Positions 22,582 through 30,903 of a stretch of 30,909 nucleotides of DNA are shown one piece after another. The position numbers and the translations under genes are program-made. Under the pieces are notes generated by a model, which was given only the letters and a program-made list of their open reading frames with translations, did not search any database and was not told where the DNA came from. Numbering within the stretch: position 1 is the stretch's first letter; every line of letters begins with the position of its first letter. Origin of the DNA: an uncultured Faecalibacterium sp. (GTDB lineage: Bacteria > Bacillota > Clostridia > Oscillospirales > Ruminococcaceae); the NCBI GenBank assembly GCA_902463235.1, contig CABQER010000008.1, positions 1-30,909 of the forward strand, in the 5' to 3' direction.

Positions 22582-23331
22582 ATGGCTTATAACGAATTTG
22601 CCTATTTTTACGATGAATTCAACGGCGAAGCGGACTATGACGCCCTGTACAGCCAAATCCATGCAAAGCTGGAAGCCCACGGCATCCATGACGGCATTGT
22701 GGCCGACCTTGGCTGCGGCACCGGGGAACTGACCCTGATGCTGACGCAGGCGGGCTACGATATGATCGGCATCGACCAGTCGGAGGAGATGCTCTGCGTG
22801 GTGCGGGATAAGGCCGAGCAGCTGGGGCTTTCCGGCCGTTTGCTGCTGCTCCGGCAGGACCTGCTCAAGCTGGATCTCTACGGAACCATCCGGGCGGCGG
22901 TATCCACCTTTGATACCTTCAACCACATCCCGGATCTGGATACCGCCATTGCCAACGCGGGCTTTTTCATGGAAAAGGGCGGCGTGTTCCTGTTTGATAT
23001 GAACACCCCCTATAAGCACCGGAAGGTTCTGGGCGATAACGAATTTACCTTTGAGGAAGAGGATGCCTCCTGCGTGTGGCGCAACCACTATAACGCCGCC
23101 GACCGCAAGGTGGAGATCACGGTGGATATTGATTATCACGAGACCGGCGAGCATTTCCACGAGGAATTCTGCGAGTATACCTACGATCTGGACACCATCC
23201 GTGCATCGCTGGAAAAGCACGGCTTTGCGCTGGAAAGCGTCTGCGATGGCGAGACTTTCGGCCCGCTGACCGAAGAAAGCCAGCGCTACCTCTTCTGCGC
23301 AACAAAACAGTATACACAACTGGAGGAATAA
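22582..23331 (+). CDS. Class I SAM-dependent methyltransferase
   Basis: The 249-residue protein starts 'YNEFAYFYDEFNGEADYDAL', the usual front of Methyltransf_25-type enzymes. Motif I 'VADLGCGTGELT' (about 40-51) and the acidic 'IGIDQSEEML' bind SAM; 'AVSTFDTFNHI' is motif IV. The substrate is unknown. In Clostridia this gene often lies next to hslO, whose start is only three bases beyond this stop codon. hslO's ribosome site GGAGG lies inside the last codons here, so translation is coupled. Confidence 0.88.
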   Translation: MAYNEFAYFYDEFNGEADYDALYSQIHAKLEAHGIHDGIVADLGCGTGELTLMLTQAGYDMIGIDQSEEMLCVVRDKAEQLGLSGRLLLLRQDLLKLDLYGTIRAAVSTFDTFNHIPDLDTAIANAGFFMEKGGVFLFDMNTPYKHRKVLGDNEFTFEEEDASCVWRNHYNAADRKVEITVDIDYHETGEHFHEEFCEYTYDLDTIRASLEKHGFALESVCDGETFGPLTEESQRYLFCATKQYTQLEE

Positions 23332-23334
23332 CCT

Positions 23335-24249
23335 ATGGCAAACCTGATCCGCGGCCTGTCCGAGAACGGCGGTGTCGTGTTCTGCGGTGTGGATTCCACC
23401 GAGATCGTCCGTAAAGCAGAAAAGCTTCACACCACAAGCGCCACCTGCAGCGCGGCACTGGGCCGCCTGCTCACCGGCGCGACCCTGATGGGCTCCATGC
23501 TCAAGGATGACCGCGACCGCATCACCCTGCGTGTGGCGGGCGGCGGCCCTGCTGGCGTGCTCATTGCCTGCACCGATGGCACCGGCAACGTGAAGGGCTG
23601 CATTGACAATCCGCTGGTGGAGCTGCCCGCCAAAGCCAACGGCCACTTGGACGTGGGCACTGCCGTGGGCAAGGACGGCGTGCTGACCGTCATCCGGGAC
23701 AACCGCCTGCAAAAGGAGCCCACGGTGGGGCAGGTGCCGCTGGTATCCGGCGAGATCGCCGAGGATCTGACCAGCTACTATGCGTACAGTGAGCAGGTGC
23801 CCACCGTGATGGCGCTGGGCGTGCTGGTGGACAAGGACCTGTCCATCCTCTGCGCCGGCGGCTTTATGGTGCAACTGCTGCCCGGCGCTACCGATGCCGA
23901 GATCGACCAGCTGGAAAAAAACATCAGCGCTATGCCCTCTGTCACCGAGCTGCTCCATGCGGGCAAGACCCCCGAGGACATGATGCAGATGGCGCTGGCA
24001 GGCTTTGCCCCCAGCGTGCTGGACGAGCGCACGGTGCAGTACCAGTGCGATTGCAGCGCCGAGCGCACCAAGGAGATGCTGCTCAGCCTTGGTCGTGCAG
24101 AGCTTGAGCGGATGCGGGACGAGGACCCCACCTGTGAGGTGGTGTGCCATTTCTGCCACAGCAAGTATCAGTACGACCTCAACGCTCTGCTTGCCGAGTA
24201 CGATGCACAGGCTGCGCAGGCAGCTGAAGCCGCTCAGCCCATCCAGTGA
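23335..24249 (+). CDS. hslO: Hsp33 redox-regulated chaperone
   Basis: The 304-residue protein matches HslO. An N-terminal 'VVFCGVDSTEIV...' is followed by 'RLLTGATLMGSMLKDDRDRITLRVAGGGPAG', with a C-terminal zinc switch Cys238-x-Cys240 and Cys271-x-x-Cys274. Under oxidative and unfolding stress the cysteines form disulfides, zinc leaves and the dimer holds unfolded proteins. All four switch cysteines are present. The Ala/Gln-rich tail is probably disordered. It closes the lon-ysxC group with a strong terminator. Confidence 0.95.
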   Translation: MANLIRGLSENGGVVFCGVDSTEIVRKAEKLHTTSATCSAALGRLLTGATLMGSMLKDDRDRITLRVAGGGPAGVLIACTDGTGNVKGCIDNPLVELPAKANGHLDVGTAVGKDGVLTVIRDNRLQKEPTVGQVPLVSGEIAEDLTSYYAYSEQVPTVMALGVLVDKDLSILCAGGFMVQLLPGATDAEIDQLEKNISAMPSVTELLHAGKTPEDMMQMALAGFAPSVLDERTVQYQCDCSAERTKEMLLSLGRAELERMRDEDPTCEVVCHFCHSKYQYDLNALLAEYDAQAAQAAEAAQPIQ

Positions 24250-24267
24250 AATAAGAAAACGCTTTTC

Positions 24268-24303
24268 AAAAGGCGGCTGCACATAACTGTGCAGCCGCCT
24301 TTT
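24268..24303. terminator. Bidirectional terminator between hslO and yqfD
   Basis: A perfect 16-bp stem, AAAAGGCGGCTGCACA (24268-24283) with its complement (24288-24303), loop TAAC, and an A/T-rich flank on both sides. It lies between two convergent genes and almost touches the yqfD stop codon. Confidence 0.92.
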
Positions 24304-24304
24304 G

Positions 24305-25441
24305 CTATGTGCAGATATCTGCCGCCACGGTATACACCGCATTGTAGTGCAGGATATCCTCCTGCACGGTGCATTCCTCCCGGCGGGCGAGGATCTCAGC
24401 ATCCGGGAAAGCATCGTGCAACGCCCGCAGTCCTTGCAGCCGCGCCAATGTAAGCGCCTGCGCCTCGGTGCGGTATATCGTCTCCTGTCGCTGCCCGTAA
24501 TAGGTGGTCTCCTCCACCGCGCAGGGCAGGGGCAGACCGAAAACTTCTAATTGCAGATGCCGGGTGCGGCACAGCCCGTCCCCATCGGGTGCGGAAGGGG
24601 AAAGCGCGACAGAATGACCCGCAAAAAATAGTCGGTAATTTGTTTTGTTTTCGCCGGTCAGCTGCGGCAGGGTCTCTGCCAGCGGAACGCTCTGTTCTGT
24701 CTGCCACTCCAGTTGCGCCACCACCGTGCCTGCCGCTGGGGCAAAGATCAAAGTGCCGTCCCGCTCGCTGCGTGCTGTGCCAATCAACCCTTGCCCGGCT
24801 TCCACAGTCTGCCCGGGCACTACCAGCATGGTTCCGCTGGCAAGATTTGTACGCAGCACCGTTCCGTTGCACTTTGCTCGCAGCCCGTGTAAGGTGCCTG
24901 CGGCGATCTCAGGCCGTGCGCGTGCAGGGGCAGCCTCCACCGCAAGCCGTCCCTTTTCAAAATTCAGGCTTGCCCATGAGAACTCGCCGCTTTCCAGCAG
25001 GGCGTACTCTCCGGTGCGCAGCAGCTCCTCAGTTACGGCAGTGCCGGGCTGCAAGCCGCAGCTGCGCAGCACTGCACCCGCCCGCGCCCGCTGCCCGGTG
25101 GTCAGGCTGCTGTCGTCCACTGCCCATATAAACCCTTGCAGCCAGACCAGCACCAGCCCCCATGCTGCCAGCCCTACCCACAGCCCCTTGCGCCGCAGCA
25201 GCGGACGGAGCAAAAAATAGAGCCCTTTTCGCTTTTCCACCCGCAGCCGCACCCGCCTGTGCCGGGCAAGTGCGGCCAGCCGCCGGTACTGCCAAGCAGC
25301 GCAGTGGGCGCAAAAGCCCCCGGGCAGGGAAGAAATGCCATATAAATGCAGCCCTTGCCCGGCGGCATCGGTCAAAAGCGCCTCGGGGCTGCCGTTCCGG
25401 GCGGTAAAGCGTACCCCGGCCCAAAAGCTTGCAGCTTCCAT
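24305..25441 (-). CDS. yqfD: YqfD-type stage IV sporulation membrane protein
   Basis: The 378-residue protein follows the YqfD layout (PF06898). A soluble N-terminal part with 'GLHLYGISSLPGGFCAHCAAWQYRRLAALA' is followed by a basic stretch, then one membrane helix ('GLWVGLAAWGLVLVWLQGFIWAV'). A long outer domain holds 'SGEFSWASLNFEKGRLAVE'. B. subtilis yqfD is under the mother-cell factor sigma-E and needed for efficient sporulation. Nothing in the frame is broken. The yqfC stop codon lies nine bases upstream, so yqfC-yqfD form one unit. If the host is an asporogenous genus such as Faecalibacterium, retention of an intact copy is notable. Confidence 0.85.
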   Translation of the reverse strand: MEAASFWAGVRFTARNGSPEALLTDAAGQGLHLYGISSLPGGFCAHCAAWQYRRLAALARHRRVRLRVEKRKGLYFLLRPLLRRKGLWVGLAAWGLVLVWLQGFIWAVDDSSLTTGQRARAGAVLRSCGLQPGTAVTEELLRTGEYALLESGEFSWASLNFEKGRLAVEAAPARARPEIAAGTLHGLRAKCNGTVLRTNLASGTMLVVPGQTVEAGQGLIGTARSERDGTLIFAPAAGTVVAQLEWQTEQSVPLAETLPQLTGENKTNYRLFFAGHSVALSPSAPDGDGLCRTRHLQLEVFGLPLPCAVEETTYYGQRQETIYRTEAQALTLARLQGLRALHDAFPDAEILARREECTVQEDILHYNAVYTVAADICT

Positions 25442-25450
25442 GGCGGCCTC

Positions 25451-25738
25451 CTATTCATCGGAAAAATCGGTGCGCAAAAACTGCCCCTGTACTGTCAGCC
25501 GGGCGGCGGTCAGGGTGCAGATGCGCAGTCCGCTGCCGTATACCGTGAACCGCCCCTTTGCCAGCCGCAGGCACAGCTTGTTTTCATCAAAAAACAACAC
25601 CGTGCAAAAATGCTCTATCTCCATCCGGTCGCCACTCAGGTATACGGCAGGGCGGCTGTAAAACCCGGGCGGCGGCTGTCGGAACAGCCCGCGCAGCCAG
25701 TCGCCCGGGGTGCGCCGGTCGTGGTGTGCTCTGGCCAT
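25451..25738 (-). CDS. yqfC: YqfC/YabP-family sporulation protein
   Basis: The 95-residue protein has a basic N terminus and the family core 'VYLSGDRMEIEHFCTVLFFD' and 'LRICTLTAARLTVQGQF', the order seen in YqfC/YabP proteins of 90-100 residues. The ATG at 25738 follows GGGAGGGA. A much longer upstream extension of this frame would cross the divergent ylbJ-like gene and is not real. It is transcribed with yqfD. Its exact biochemical role in sporulation is unknown. Confidence 0.83.
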   Translation of the reverse strand: MARAHHDRRTPGDWLRGLFRQPPPGFYSRPAVYLSGDRMEIEHFCTVLFFDENKLCLRLAKGRFTVYGSGLRICTLTAARLTVQGQFLRTDFSDE

Positions 25739-25814
25739 CGTTGTCCCTCCCGTCCCGCGCCTTGTACATTGCACAGCCCATGCTTCCATATATATGGAGG
25801 GGGAGGGCGTGCTT

Positions 25815-26933
25815 ATGAGTAAAAGCTGCAAACCGCTGTATCCGGGACTCTTTCTGCTGGGTGCAGCCACGGCGGCGCTGGTTTTTGCCGCGCCGCAGAC
25901 CTGTGCGGAAGCCTTGCGGCAGGGTCTTTCGCTCTGCGGTGGGCCGCTGCTGGTGTCGCTGTTTCCGTTTCTGGTGGTGTCGGCGCTCATCATGCGCAGC
26001 GGCGCGGGCGAGGTTCTGGGCGTGCTGCTTTGGCCGGTGGTGCGCTGCATCGGTCTGCGCAGCCGCAGCGCGGGCAGTGTGCTGCTTATCGGCCTTGTGG
26101 GCGGCTTTGCCCCTGCCGCCGCCGCTGCTGCCGAGGCAGTCCGCAGCAGAGAACTGACCCCGCAGGAGGCTTCGGCCTTGCTGCCTGCCTGCATCTGCTC
26201 CGGGCCGTCCTTTGTCATCCTGACGGTCGGGGAGCAGCTGCTGGGCAGCCGCACAGCGGGGGTGTGCCTGTTTGCCGCACAGGTGCTGGCGGGCTGGCTG
26301 ACGGCGGCACTGCTCTGCCGTGTCTGCGGCAGACCGAAACCCATGCCTGCACCCGCTGCCGCGCAAACAGAACCGCCGCCGGCGCTGGATGCTATCCTTG
26401 CGCAGTCGGCGGTGACCTACCTGAAATTATGCGGCTTTGTGCTGTATTTCCGGCTGCTGGCGGCAGGCTGCGGGCTGCTGCTGCCGACAGCGCTTGCACC
26501 CTTTCCGGCCATGCTGCTGGAGGTGTGCTCCGGCTGCGACTACGCCGCCCGCACCGGCTTGTGGGCAAGCGGGCTGTGCTGCGCCGCGCTCAGCGTGCAG
26601 GGCGCTTCGGTGCTGCTGCAAGTGCGCACCCTCTGCCCGCCGGAGGTGTCTCTCCGCCCCTTGCTGTGGGGAAGGATGCTGCATCTGCCGCTTTCGCTGG
26701 CACTGTTTTATCTGGGCTTGCCGGAGCGTGCCGTGGAGAGCTTCAATACCCTGTGTGCCCGGGTGGTGCCCATGCAGCGGGTGCCGACAGACTGCGCTCT
26801 GCTGGTGTTCGCGGTGTGCTGCATCACGGCCTGCGAGGCCTGCCGCCTGACCGAAAAGAGGGCGCAAAATGCAGCTCCGGCAAATAAAAACCGCTCTGCG
26901 GCTTGCAAACCGCCGCAAAATGTGGTAACATAA
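25815..26933 (+). CDS. ylbJ: YlbJ-like sporulation integral membrane protein
   Basis: The 372-residue protein has about eight membrane segments and a nucleoside-recognition 'gate' type fold. The pattern includes 'LFPFLVVSALIMRSGAGEVLGVLLWPVVRC', a Gly-rich loop 'LIGLVGGFAPAAAA', 'ACICSGPSFVILTVGEQLLG' and a second half repeating the gate. This is the YlbJ arrangement, linked to spore cortex or dipicolinate handling in Bacillus. The divergent yqfC-yqfD pair supports a sporulation reading. The ATG at 25815 follows GGAGGGGGAGGG; a longer frame overlaps yqfC and is rejected. The pheST promoter overlaps its 3' end. Confidence 0.72.
   Translation: MSKSCKPLYPGLFLLGAATAALVFAAPQTCAEALRQGLSLCGGPLLVSLFPFLVVSALIMRSGAGEVLGVLLWPVVRCIGLRSRSAGSVLLIGLVGGFAPAAAAAAEAVRSRELTPQEASALLPACICSGPSFVILTVGEQLLGSRTAGVCLFAAQVLAGWLTAALLCRVCGRPKPMPAPAAAQTEPPPALDAILAQSAVTYLKLCGFVLYFRLLAAGCGLLLPTALAPFPAMLLEVCSGCDYAARTGLWASGLCCAALSVQGASVLLQVRTLCPPEVSLRPLLWGRMLHLPLSLALFYLGLPERAVESFNTLCARVVPMQRVPTDCALLVFAVCCITACEACRLTEKRAQNAAPANKNRSAACKPPQNVVT
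26903..26931 (+). promoter_or_regulatory. pheST promoter, inside the end of the ylbJ-like gene
   Basis: TTGCAA (26903-26908), a 17-base spacer and TAACAT (26926-26931). Both hexamers lie within the last codons of the ylbJ-like gene. Transcription would begin near 26938. Confidence 0.6.
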
Positions 26934-26937
26934 CTCT

Positions 26938-27235
26938 TGGTTATCATAATACCAAACGCAGCGACGGAGAGAGTAGGCGCTGTCTGCACGGCAAAGAGAG
27001 AAGCTTCACCGGCTGAAAGGGCTTCCATGTGCGGCAGGGGCTGAAGTTCGCTCCCGAGCGGTCTGCGCGAACGATGCAAAGCGCATCTATTAGCACAGAA
27101 CGGTTGCGCCCCGTTACGGCGTTTGAGCGCCGTCTGCCTTTGCGCAGGCGGAAACCGGGTGGTACCGCGGAGCAGAAATAGTCACAGCTTCGTCCCTTTT
27201 GCCTGAGCAGTCGGGCAGGGGACGGAGCTTTTTTG
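26938..27235 (+). promoter_or_regulatory. T-box riboswitch, phenylalanine type, of pheST
   Basis: Stem I includes the AGTA motif (about 26973), an AGAGAG bulge, a GAAGC/GGCTTC distal hairpin and the specifier TTC at 27047-27049, preceded by GAAG. The T-box TGGTACCGCGGA is at 27160-27171, followed by CTTCGTCC and a terminator. Uncharged tRNA-Phe would pair its GAA anticodon with TTC and its ACCA end with TGGT, favouring the antiterminator. The partial tRNA-Phe at 1-47 fits both contacts. Confidence 0.95.
27186..27235 (+). terminator. T-box terminator of pheST
   Basis: AGCTTCGTCCC (27186-27196) pairs with GGGACGGAGCT (27219-27229); a run of T residues follows. The 5' strand competes with antiterminator pairing. 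Confidence 0.9.
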
Positions 27236-27280
27236 TTATACTCCGCTCCATGAACACAAAGTATAAAGGAGAGAAAATCC

Positions 27281-28303
27281 ATGCAAGCAATGATCGATGA
27301 GCTGGCCAAGCAGGCCGCTGAAAGCCTTGGTCAGGTGTCCAGCAAGGAGACGCTGGCTTCCTTCTGGCAGGAATACCTCAGCAAAAACGGCAAGATCCCT
27401 GCCCTGATGAAGAATCTGCGCACCGTTGCGCCGGAAGAGCGCCCCGCCATGGGCAAGATCATCAACGAACTCAAGCAGAAGGTGCAGGCGGACTACGATG
27501 CCGCCGCCGAGACCGTGAAGCAGGCAGAACTTGCTGCCCGCAACGCCGCCGAGACGGTGGATATCACTCTGCCCGCCAAGACCCGCCCCATGGGTGGCCT
27601 GCACCCGCTGACCTTGATCACCAACCAGATCATCGACGTGTTCTCCGGCATGGGCTTTTCGGTGGGCACCTTCCCGGAGATCGAGGACGATGACCACAAC
27701 TTTACCCGCCTGAACGTGCCCAAGGATCACCCCGCCCGCGATATGCAGGATACCTTCTATCTGTCCGATGAATTCCTGCTGCGTACCCAGACTTCCGGCG
27801 GCCAGATCCGCACCATGGACGTTCAGAAGCCGCCCATCAAGATCCTGATGCCCGGCCGTGTGTTCCGCTCCGACTCGGACGCTACCCACAGCCCCATGTT
27901 CCACCAGATGGAAGGTCTGGTCGTGGATAAGGGCATCACGCTGGGCGATCTGCAGGGCGCGCTGAACACCTTTGTGCAGAAGCTGTTTGGCGCCGACACC
28001 CGCACCCGCCTGCGTCCCTCCTACTTCCCGTTCACTGAGCCCAGCGTGGAGGTGGACGTAAGCTGCTTCGAATGCCACGGCAAGGGCTGCCCCCTGTGCA
28101 AGCACACCGGCTGGATCGAGGTGCTGGGCGGCGGCGTTGTCAACCGTAAGGTGCTGGAAAACTGCAACATCGACCCGGACGAGTACTCCGGTTTCGCCTT
28201 TGGCATTGGCATTGAGCGTATCGCCATGCTGAAATACGGCATCAACAACATTGGTCTGATGTTCGAGAATAATCTGCAGTTCCTCAAGCAGTTCCACGAA
28301 TAA
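27281..28303 (+). CDS. pheS: Phenylalanyl-tRNA synthetase alpha subunit
   Basis: The 340-residue protein is a standard PheS. The N-terminal coiled coil (about 1-85) binds tRNA. The class II catalytic core has motif 2 'GRVFRSDSDATHSPMFHQMEG' and motif 3 'AFGIGIERIAMLKYGI'. A Cys-rich insert 'CFECHGKGCPLCKHTG' is common in PheS. With PheT it forms the alpha2-beta2 enzyme that charges tRNA-Phe. GGAGAG precedes the ATG, which lies 46 bases after the T-box terminator. pheT begins 18 bases downstream. Confidence 0.97.
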   Translation: MQAMIDELAKQAAESLGQVSSKETLASFWQEYLSKNGKIPALMKNLRTVAPEERPAMGKIINELKQKVQADYDAAAETVKQAELAARNAAETVDITLPAKTRPMGGLHPLTLITNQIIDVFSGMGFSVGTFPEIEDDDHNFTRLNVPKDHPARDMQDTFYLSDEFLLRTQTSGGQIRTMDVQKPPIKILMPGRVFRSDSDATHSPMFHQMEGLVVDKGITLGDLQGALNTFVQKLFGADTRTRLRPSYFPFTEPSVEVDVSCFECHGKGCPLCKHTGWIEVLGGGVVNRKVLENCNIDPDEYSGFAFGIGIERIAMLKYGINNIGLMFENNLQFLKQFHE

Positions 28304-28321
28304 GAGGGGAGAGAACAAACA

Positions 28322-30733
28322 ATGAAAGTACCTTTCAGTTGGTTAAAAGAATTCGTTGATATCGATGTTACCGCACAGGAACTGGAGGAGAAGCTGTTCT
28401 CCTGCGGTTTCGAGGTGGAAGAGCTCATTCCGCTGGATGCCGGCATCAGCAAGGTGGTCGTTGGCAAGATCGTGGAGATGGAAAAGCAGGAGGGCACCCA
28501 CCTGACCAAGTGTGTGGTGGACTGCGGCGACTACGGCCACGACATCCGCATCAGCACCGGTGCCGCCAACATGAAGCTGGGCGACTGCGTGCCCGCTGCT
28601 CTGGATGGCTCCACCCTGCCCGGCGGCATCAAGATCAAGGCCCGCAAGATGCAGGGCGTGGAGTCCAACGGTATGCTGTGCTCCGGCGAAGAGCTGGGCC
28701 TGAACGATGACCTGTTCCCGGGCTCTGAGGTCTACGGCCTGCTCATCCTGCCCGAGGATTCCGTCCCCGGCACCGACATCGCCCCGGTGGTGGGTCTGGA
28801 TGACTACATCTTTGATATCTCCATCACTGCCAACCGCCCGGACTGCCAGTCCGTTCTGGGCATTGCCCGCGAGGTAGCGGCGGTTCTGGGTAAGCCCCTG
28901 CACATGCCCGCCATGGACTACAAGGCCGTCTGCGAGCCGGACGCTCCCATCACCGTCAAGGTGGAAGCACCGGAGCTGTGCCCCCGCTATATGGCACACT
29001 ATGTCCGCAACATCCGCATGGGTGAGTCTCCCCGCTGGATGAAGCGCCATCTGGCACTGTGCGGTCTGCGCTCCATCAGCAACGTGGTGGATATCACCAA
29101 CCACACCCTGCTGGAGATGGGTCAGCCCATGCACGCCTTTGACCTGAACAAGGTCTCCGGCCGCACCATCGATGTGCGCCGCGCCCACGAGGGCGAAAAG
29201 ATCGTCACGCTGGACGAGAAGGAATTTACCCTGAACCCCAACAATCTGGTCATCTGCGATGCCGAAAAGCCGGTGGCACTGGCCGGTATCATGGGCGGCG
29301 CAAACTCCGGCATGGACGATAACACCACCAGCCTGCTGTTCGAGTGCGCTACCTTTGCCCGCGACAGTGTGCGTAAGACCAGCCGCGCACTGGGTCAGAA
29401 CAGCGATTCCTCTGCCCGCTACGAGAAGGGTGTGGACCGCTACTCTCCGCAGCTGGGTCTGGCACGCGCTCTGCACCTGATCCAGCAGCTGGATTGCGGT
29501 GATATCACCACGCTGGAATACGACCTGACCGATGGCCGCCCGCTGGAGCGCAAGCACATCGTCACCACCCCGGCTAAGATCTGCGGCGTGCTGGGCATCA
29601 CCGTGCCCGACCAGACCATGATCGACATCCTGCAGCGTCTGGAGTTCACTGTGGACGTGCAGCCCGATGGCAGCTGGGATGTGTCCGCACCCCTGTACCG
29701 CGATGACGTAGAAAGCTTCCCGGATCTGGCCGAGGAGGTCATCCGTGAGTACGGCTACGACCATATCGTGCCCACCTTCCTGAACACTGCCTCTGTCACC
29801 AACGGCGGCCTGAACTACGACCAGAAGCAGCAGCTCAAGACCAAGCGCCTGCTGGCTGCACAGGGCTTCTACGAGGCCTCTACGCTGGCCTTCTACTCTA
29901 ACGCTGAGTTGGATATGCTGCATATCCCGGCAGAGGATGCAGCCCGCAAGGCCATCCGTATCCTGAACCCCATCAGCGAGAATCTGTCCATCATGCGTAC
30001 CCTGCTGACCCCCTCCATGCTGAACGTTATCGTAGATAACCTGAAAAAGGGCAACGCCGAGGGCCGTCTGTTCGAGATGGCACCGGTCTATCTGGCTAAG
30101 GAGCTGCCCATCAATGAGCACCCCCACGAGCGCCAGACCCTCTGCCTCGGTGCCTTTGGCCCCGAGGAGGATTTCTTCACCGTCAAGGGCGCACTGGAGG
30201 CATTGGCAACCGGCTTTGGTTTGACCTTCGACTATCAGCGCGAGACCGCTGCATGGCTGCACCCCGGCATCAGTGCCGCTGTGTATTGCAACGGCAAGCG
30301 GCTGGGCGTGTTCGGCAAGCTGGCCAACGAGATCAACGCTGAGCTGGAGATCGCTAAGGAGCAGAAGGACAGCCAGAATATCTATCTGGGCGAGCTGGAC
30401 TACGAGGCTCTGATGTCCTGTGTAGAGGGCGAGCTGCGCTATAAGCCCCTCAGCCCCTATGCACCGGTCAAGCGCGATCTGGCTCTGGTCTGCAACGAGG
30501 CTGTGTCCTGCGGCGAGATCGAGGAGACCATCCGTAAGGCCAGCCCGCTGGTCAGCGAAGTCAAGCTGTTCGATATCTATCGCGGCGCTAACCTTGGCGA
30601 GGGCAAGAAGAGCATGGCCTTCAGCCTGTCCCTGTCTGATCCAAAGAAGGAAGTCTCTGCTGAGGAAGTGGAGCGCGTGGTCAAGAAGATCCTCGGCAAC
30701 CTGAAGTTCAAGCTGGGCATCGAGATCCGCTAA
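28322..30733 (+). CDS. pheT: Phenylalanyl-tRNA synthetase beta subunit
   Basis: The 803-residue protein has the PheT domains in order. An EMAP-like tRNA-binding domain (about 40-150; 'VVVGKIVEMEKQEGTHLTKC') is followed by the B3/B4 editing part ('MGQPMHAFDLNKV', 'AGIMGGANSGM') that hydrolyses Tyr-tRNA-Phe. Then come B5, the catalytic-like core, and a C-terminal FDX-ACB anticodon-binding domain ('YAPVKRDLALVC' to the end). Length is normal and no frame break is seen. GGGGAGAG precedes the ATG. Confidence 0.97.
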   Translation: MKVPFSWLKEFVDIDVTAQELEEKLFSCGFEVEELIPLDAGISKVVVGKIVEMEKQEGTHLTKCVVDCGDYGHDIRISTGAANMKLGDCVPAALDGSTLPGGIKIKARKMQGVESNGMLCSGEELGLNDDLFPGSEVYGLLILPEDSVPGTDIAPVVGLDDYIFDISITANRPDCQSVLGIAREVAAVLGKPLHMPAMDYKAVCEPDAPITVKVEAPELCPRYMAHYVRNIRMGESPRWMKRHLALCGLRSISNVVDITNHTLLEMGQPMHAFDLNKVSGRTIDVRRAHEGEKIVTLDEKEFTLNPNNLVICDAEKPVALAGIMGGANSGMDDNTTSLLFECATFARDSVRKTSRALGQNSDSSARYEKGVDRYSPQLGLARALHLIQQLDCGDITTLEYDLTDGRPLERKHIVTTPAKICGVLGITVPDQTMIDILQRLEFTVDVQPDGSWDVSAPLYRDDVESFPDLAEEVIREYGYDHIVPTFLNTASVTNGGLNYDQKQQLKTKRLLAAQGFYEASTLAFYSNAELDMLHIPAEDAARKAIRILNPISENLSIMRTLLTPSMLNVIVDNLKKGNAEGRLFEMAPVYLAKELPINEHPHERQTLCLGAFGPEEDFFTVKGALEALATGFGLTFDYQRETAAWLHPGISAAVYCNGKRLGVFGKLANEINAELEIAKEQKDSQNIYLGELDYEALMSCVEGELRYKPLSPYAPVKRDLALVCNEAVSCGEIEETIRKASPLVSEVKLFDIYRGANLGEGKKSMAFSLSLSDPKKEVSAEEVERVVKKILGNLKFKLGIEIR

Positions 30734-30766
30734 ACACATATTATATAAGTAATTATATATAGACCC

Positions 30767-30800
30767 AAGGCCGTCTGTGCAGTGCATGGACGGCCTTTTT
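30767..30800 (+). terminator. pheST terminator
   Basis: AAGGCCGTC (30767-30775) pairs with GACGGCCTT (30789-30797) and continues into a T-run. An AT-only inverted repeat TATATAA/TTATATA (30742-30759) lies between it and the stop codon. Confidence 0.9.
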
Positions 30801-30874
30801 GCATGGGGGAGAGGGAGAAAGCACAATATGGGTGAAGCAAACTCAATTTTCTTTAAAAAAGATGTCAAAAAGTG

Positions 30875-30903
30875 TTGACAACTGTCCCGGGGTGTGGTAT
30901 TAT
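30875..30903 (+). promoter_or_regulatory. Strong promoter reading out of the window
   Basis: Consensus TTGACA (30875-30880), a 17-base spacer and TATTAT (30898-30903). The gene it serves begins beyond the right edge. Confidence 0.8.

Noticed and set aside
28343..30868. An 841-residue minus-strand frame
   Set aside because: It is antisense to pheT, which has all expected domains; same mirror composition.
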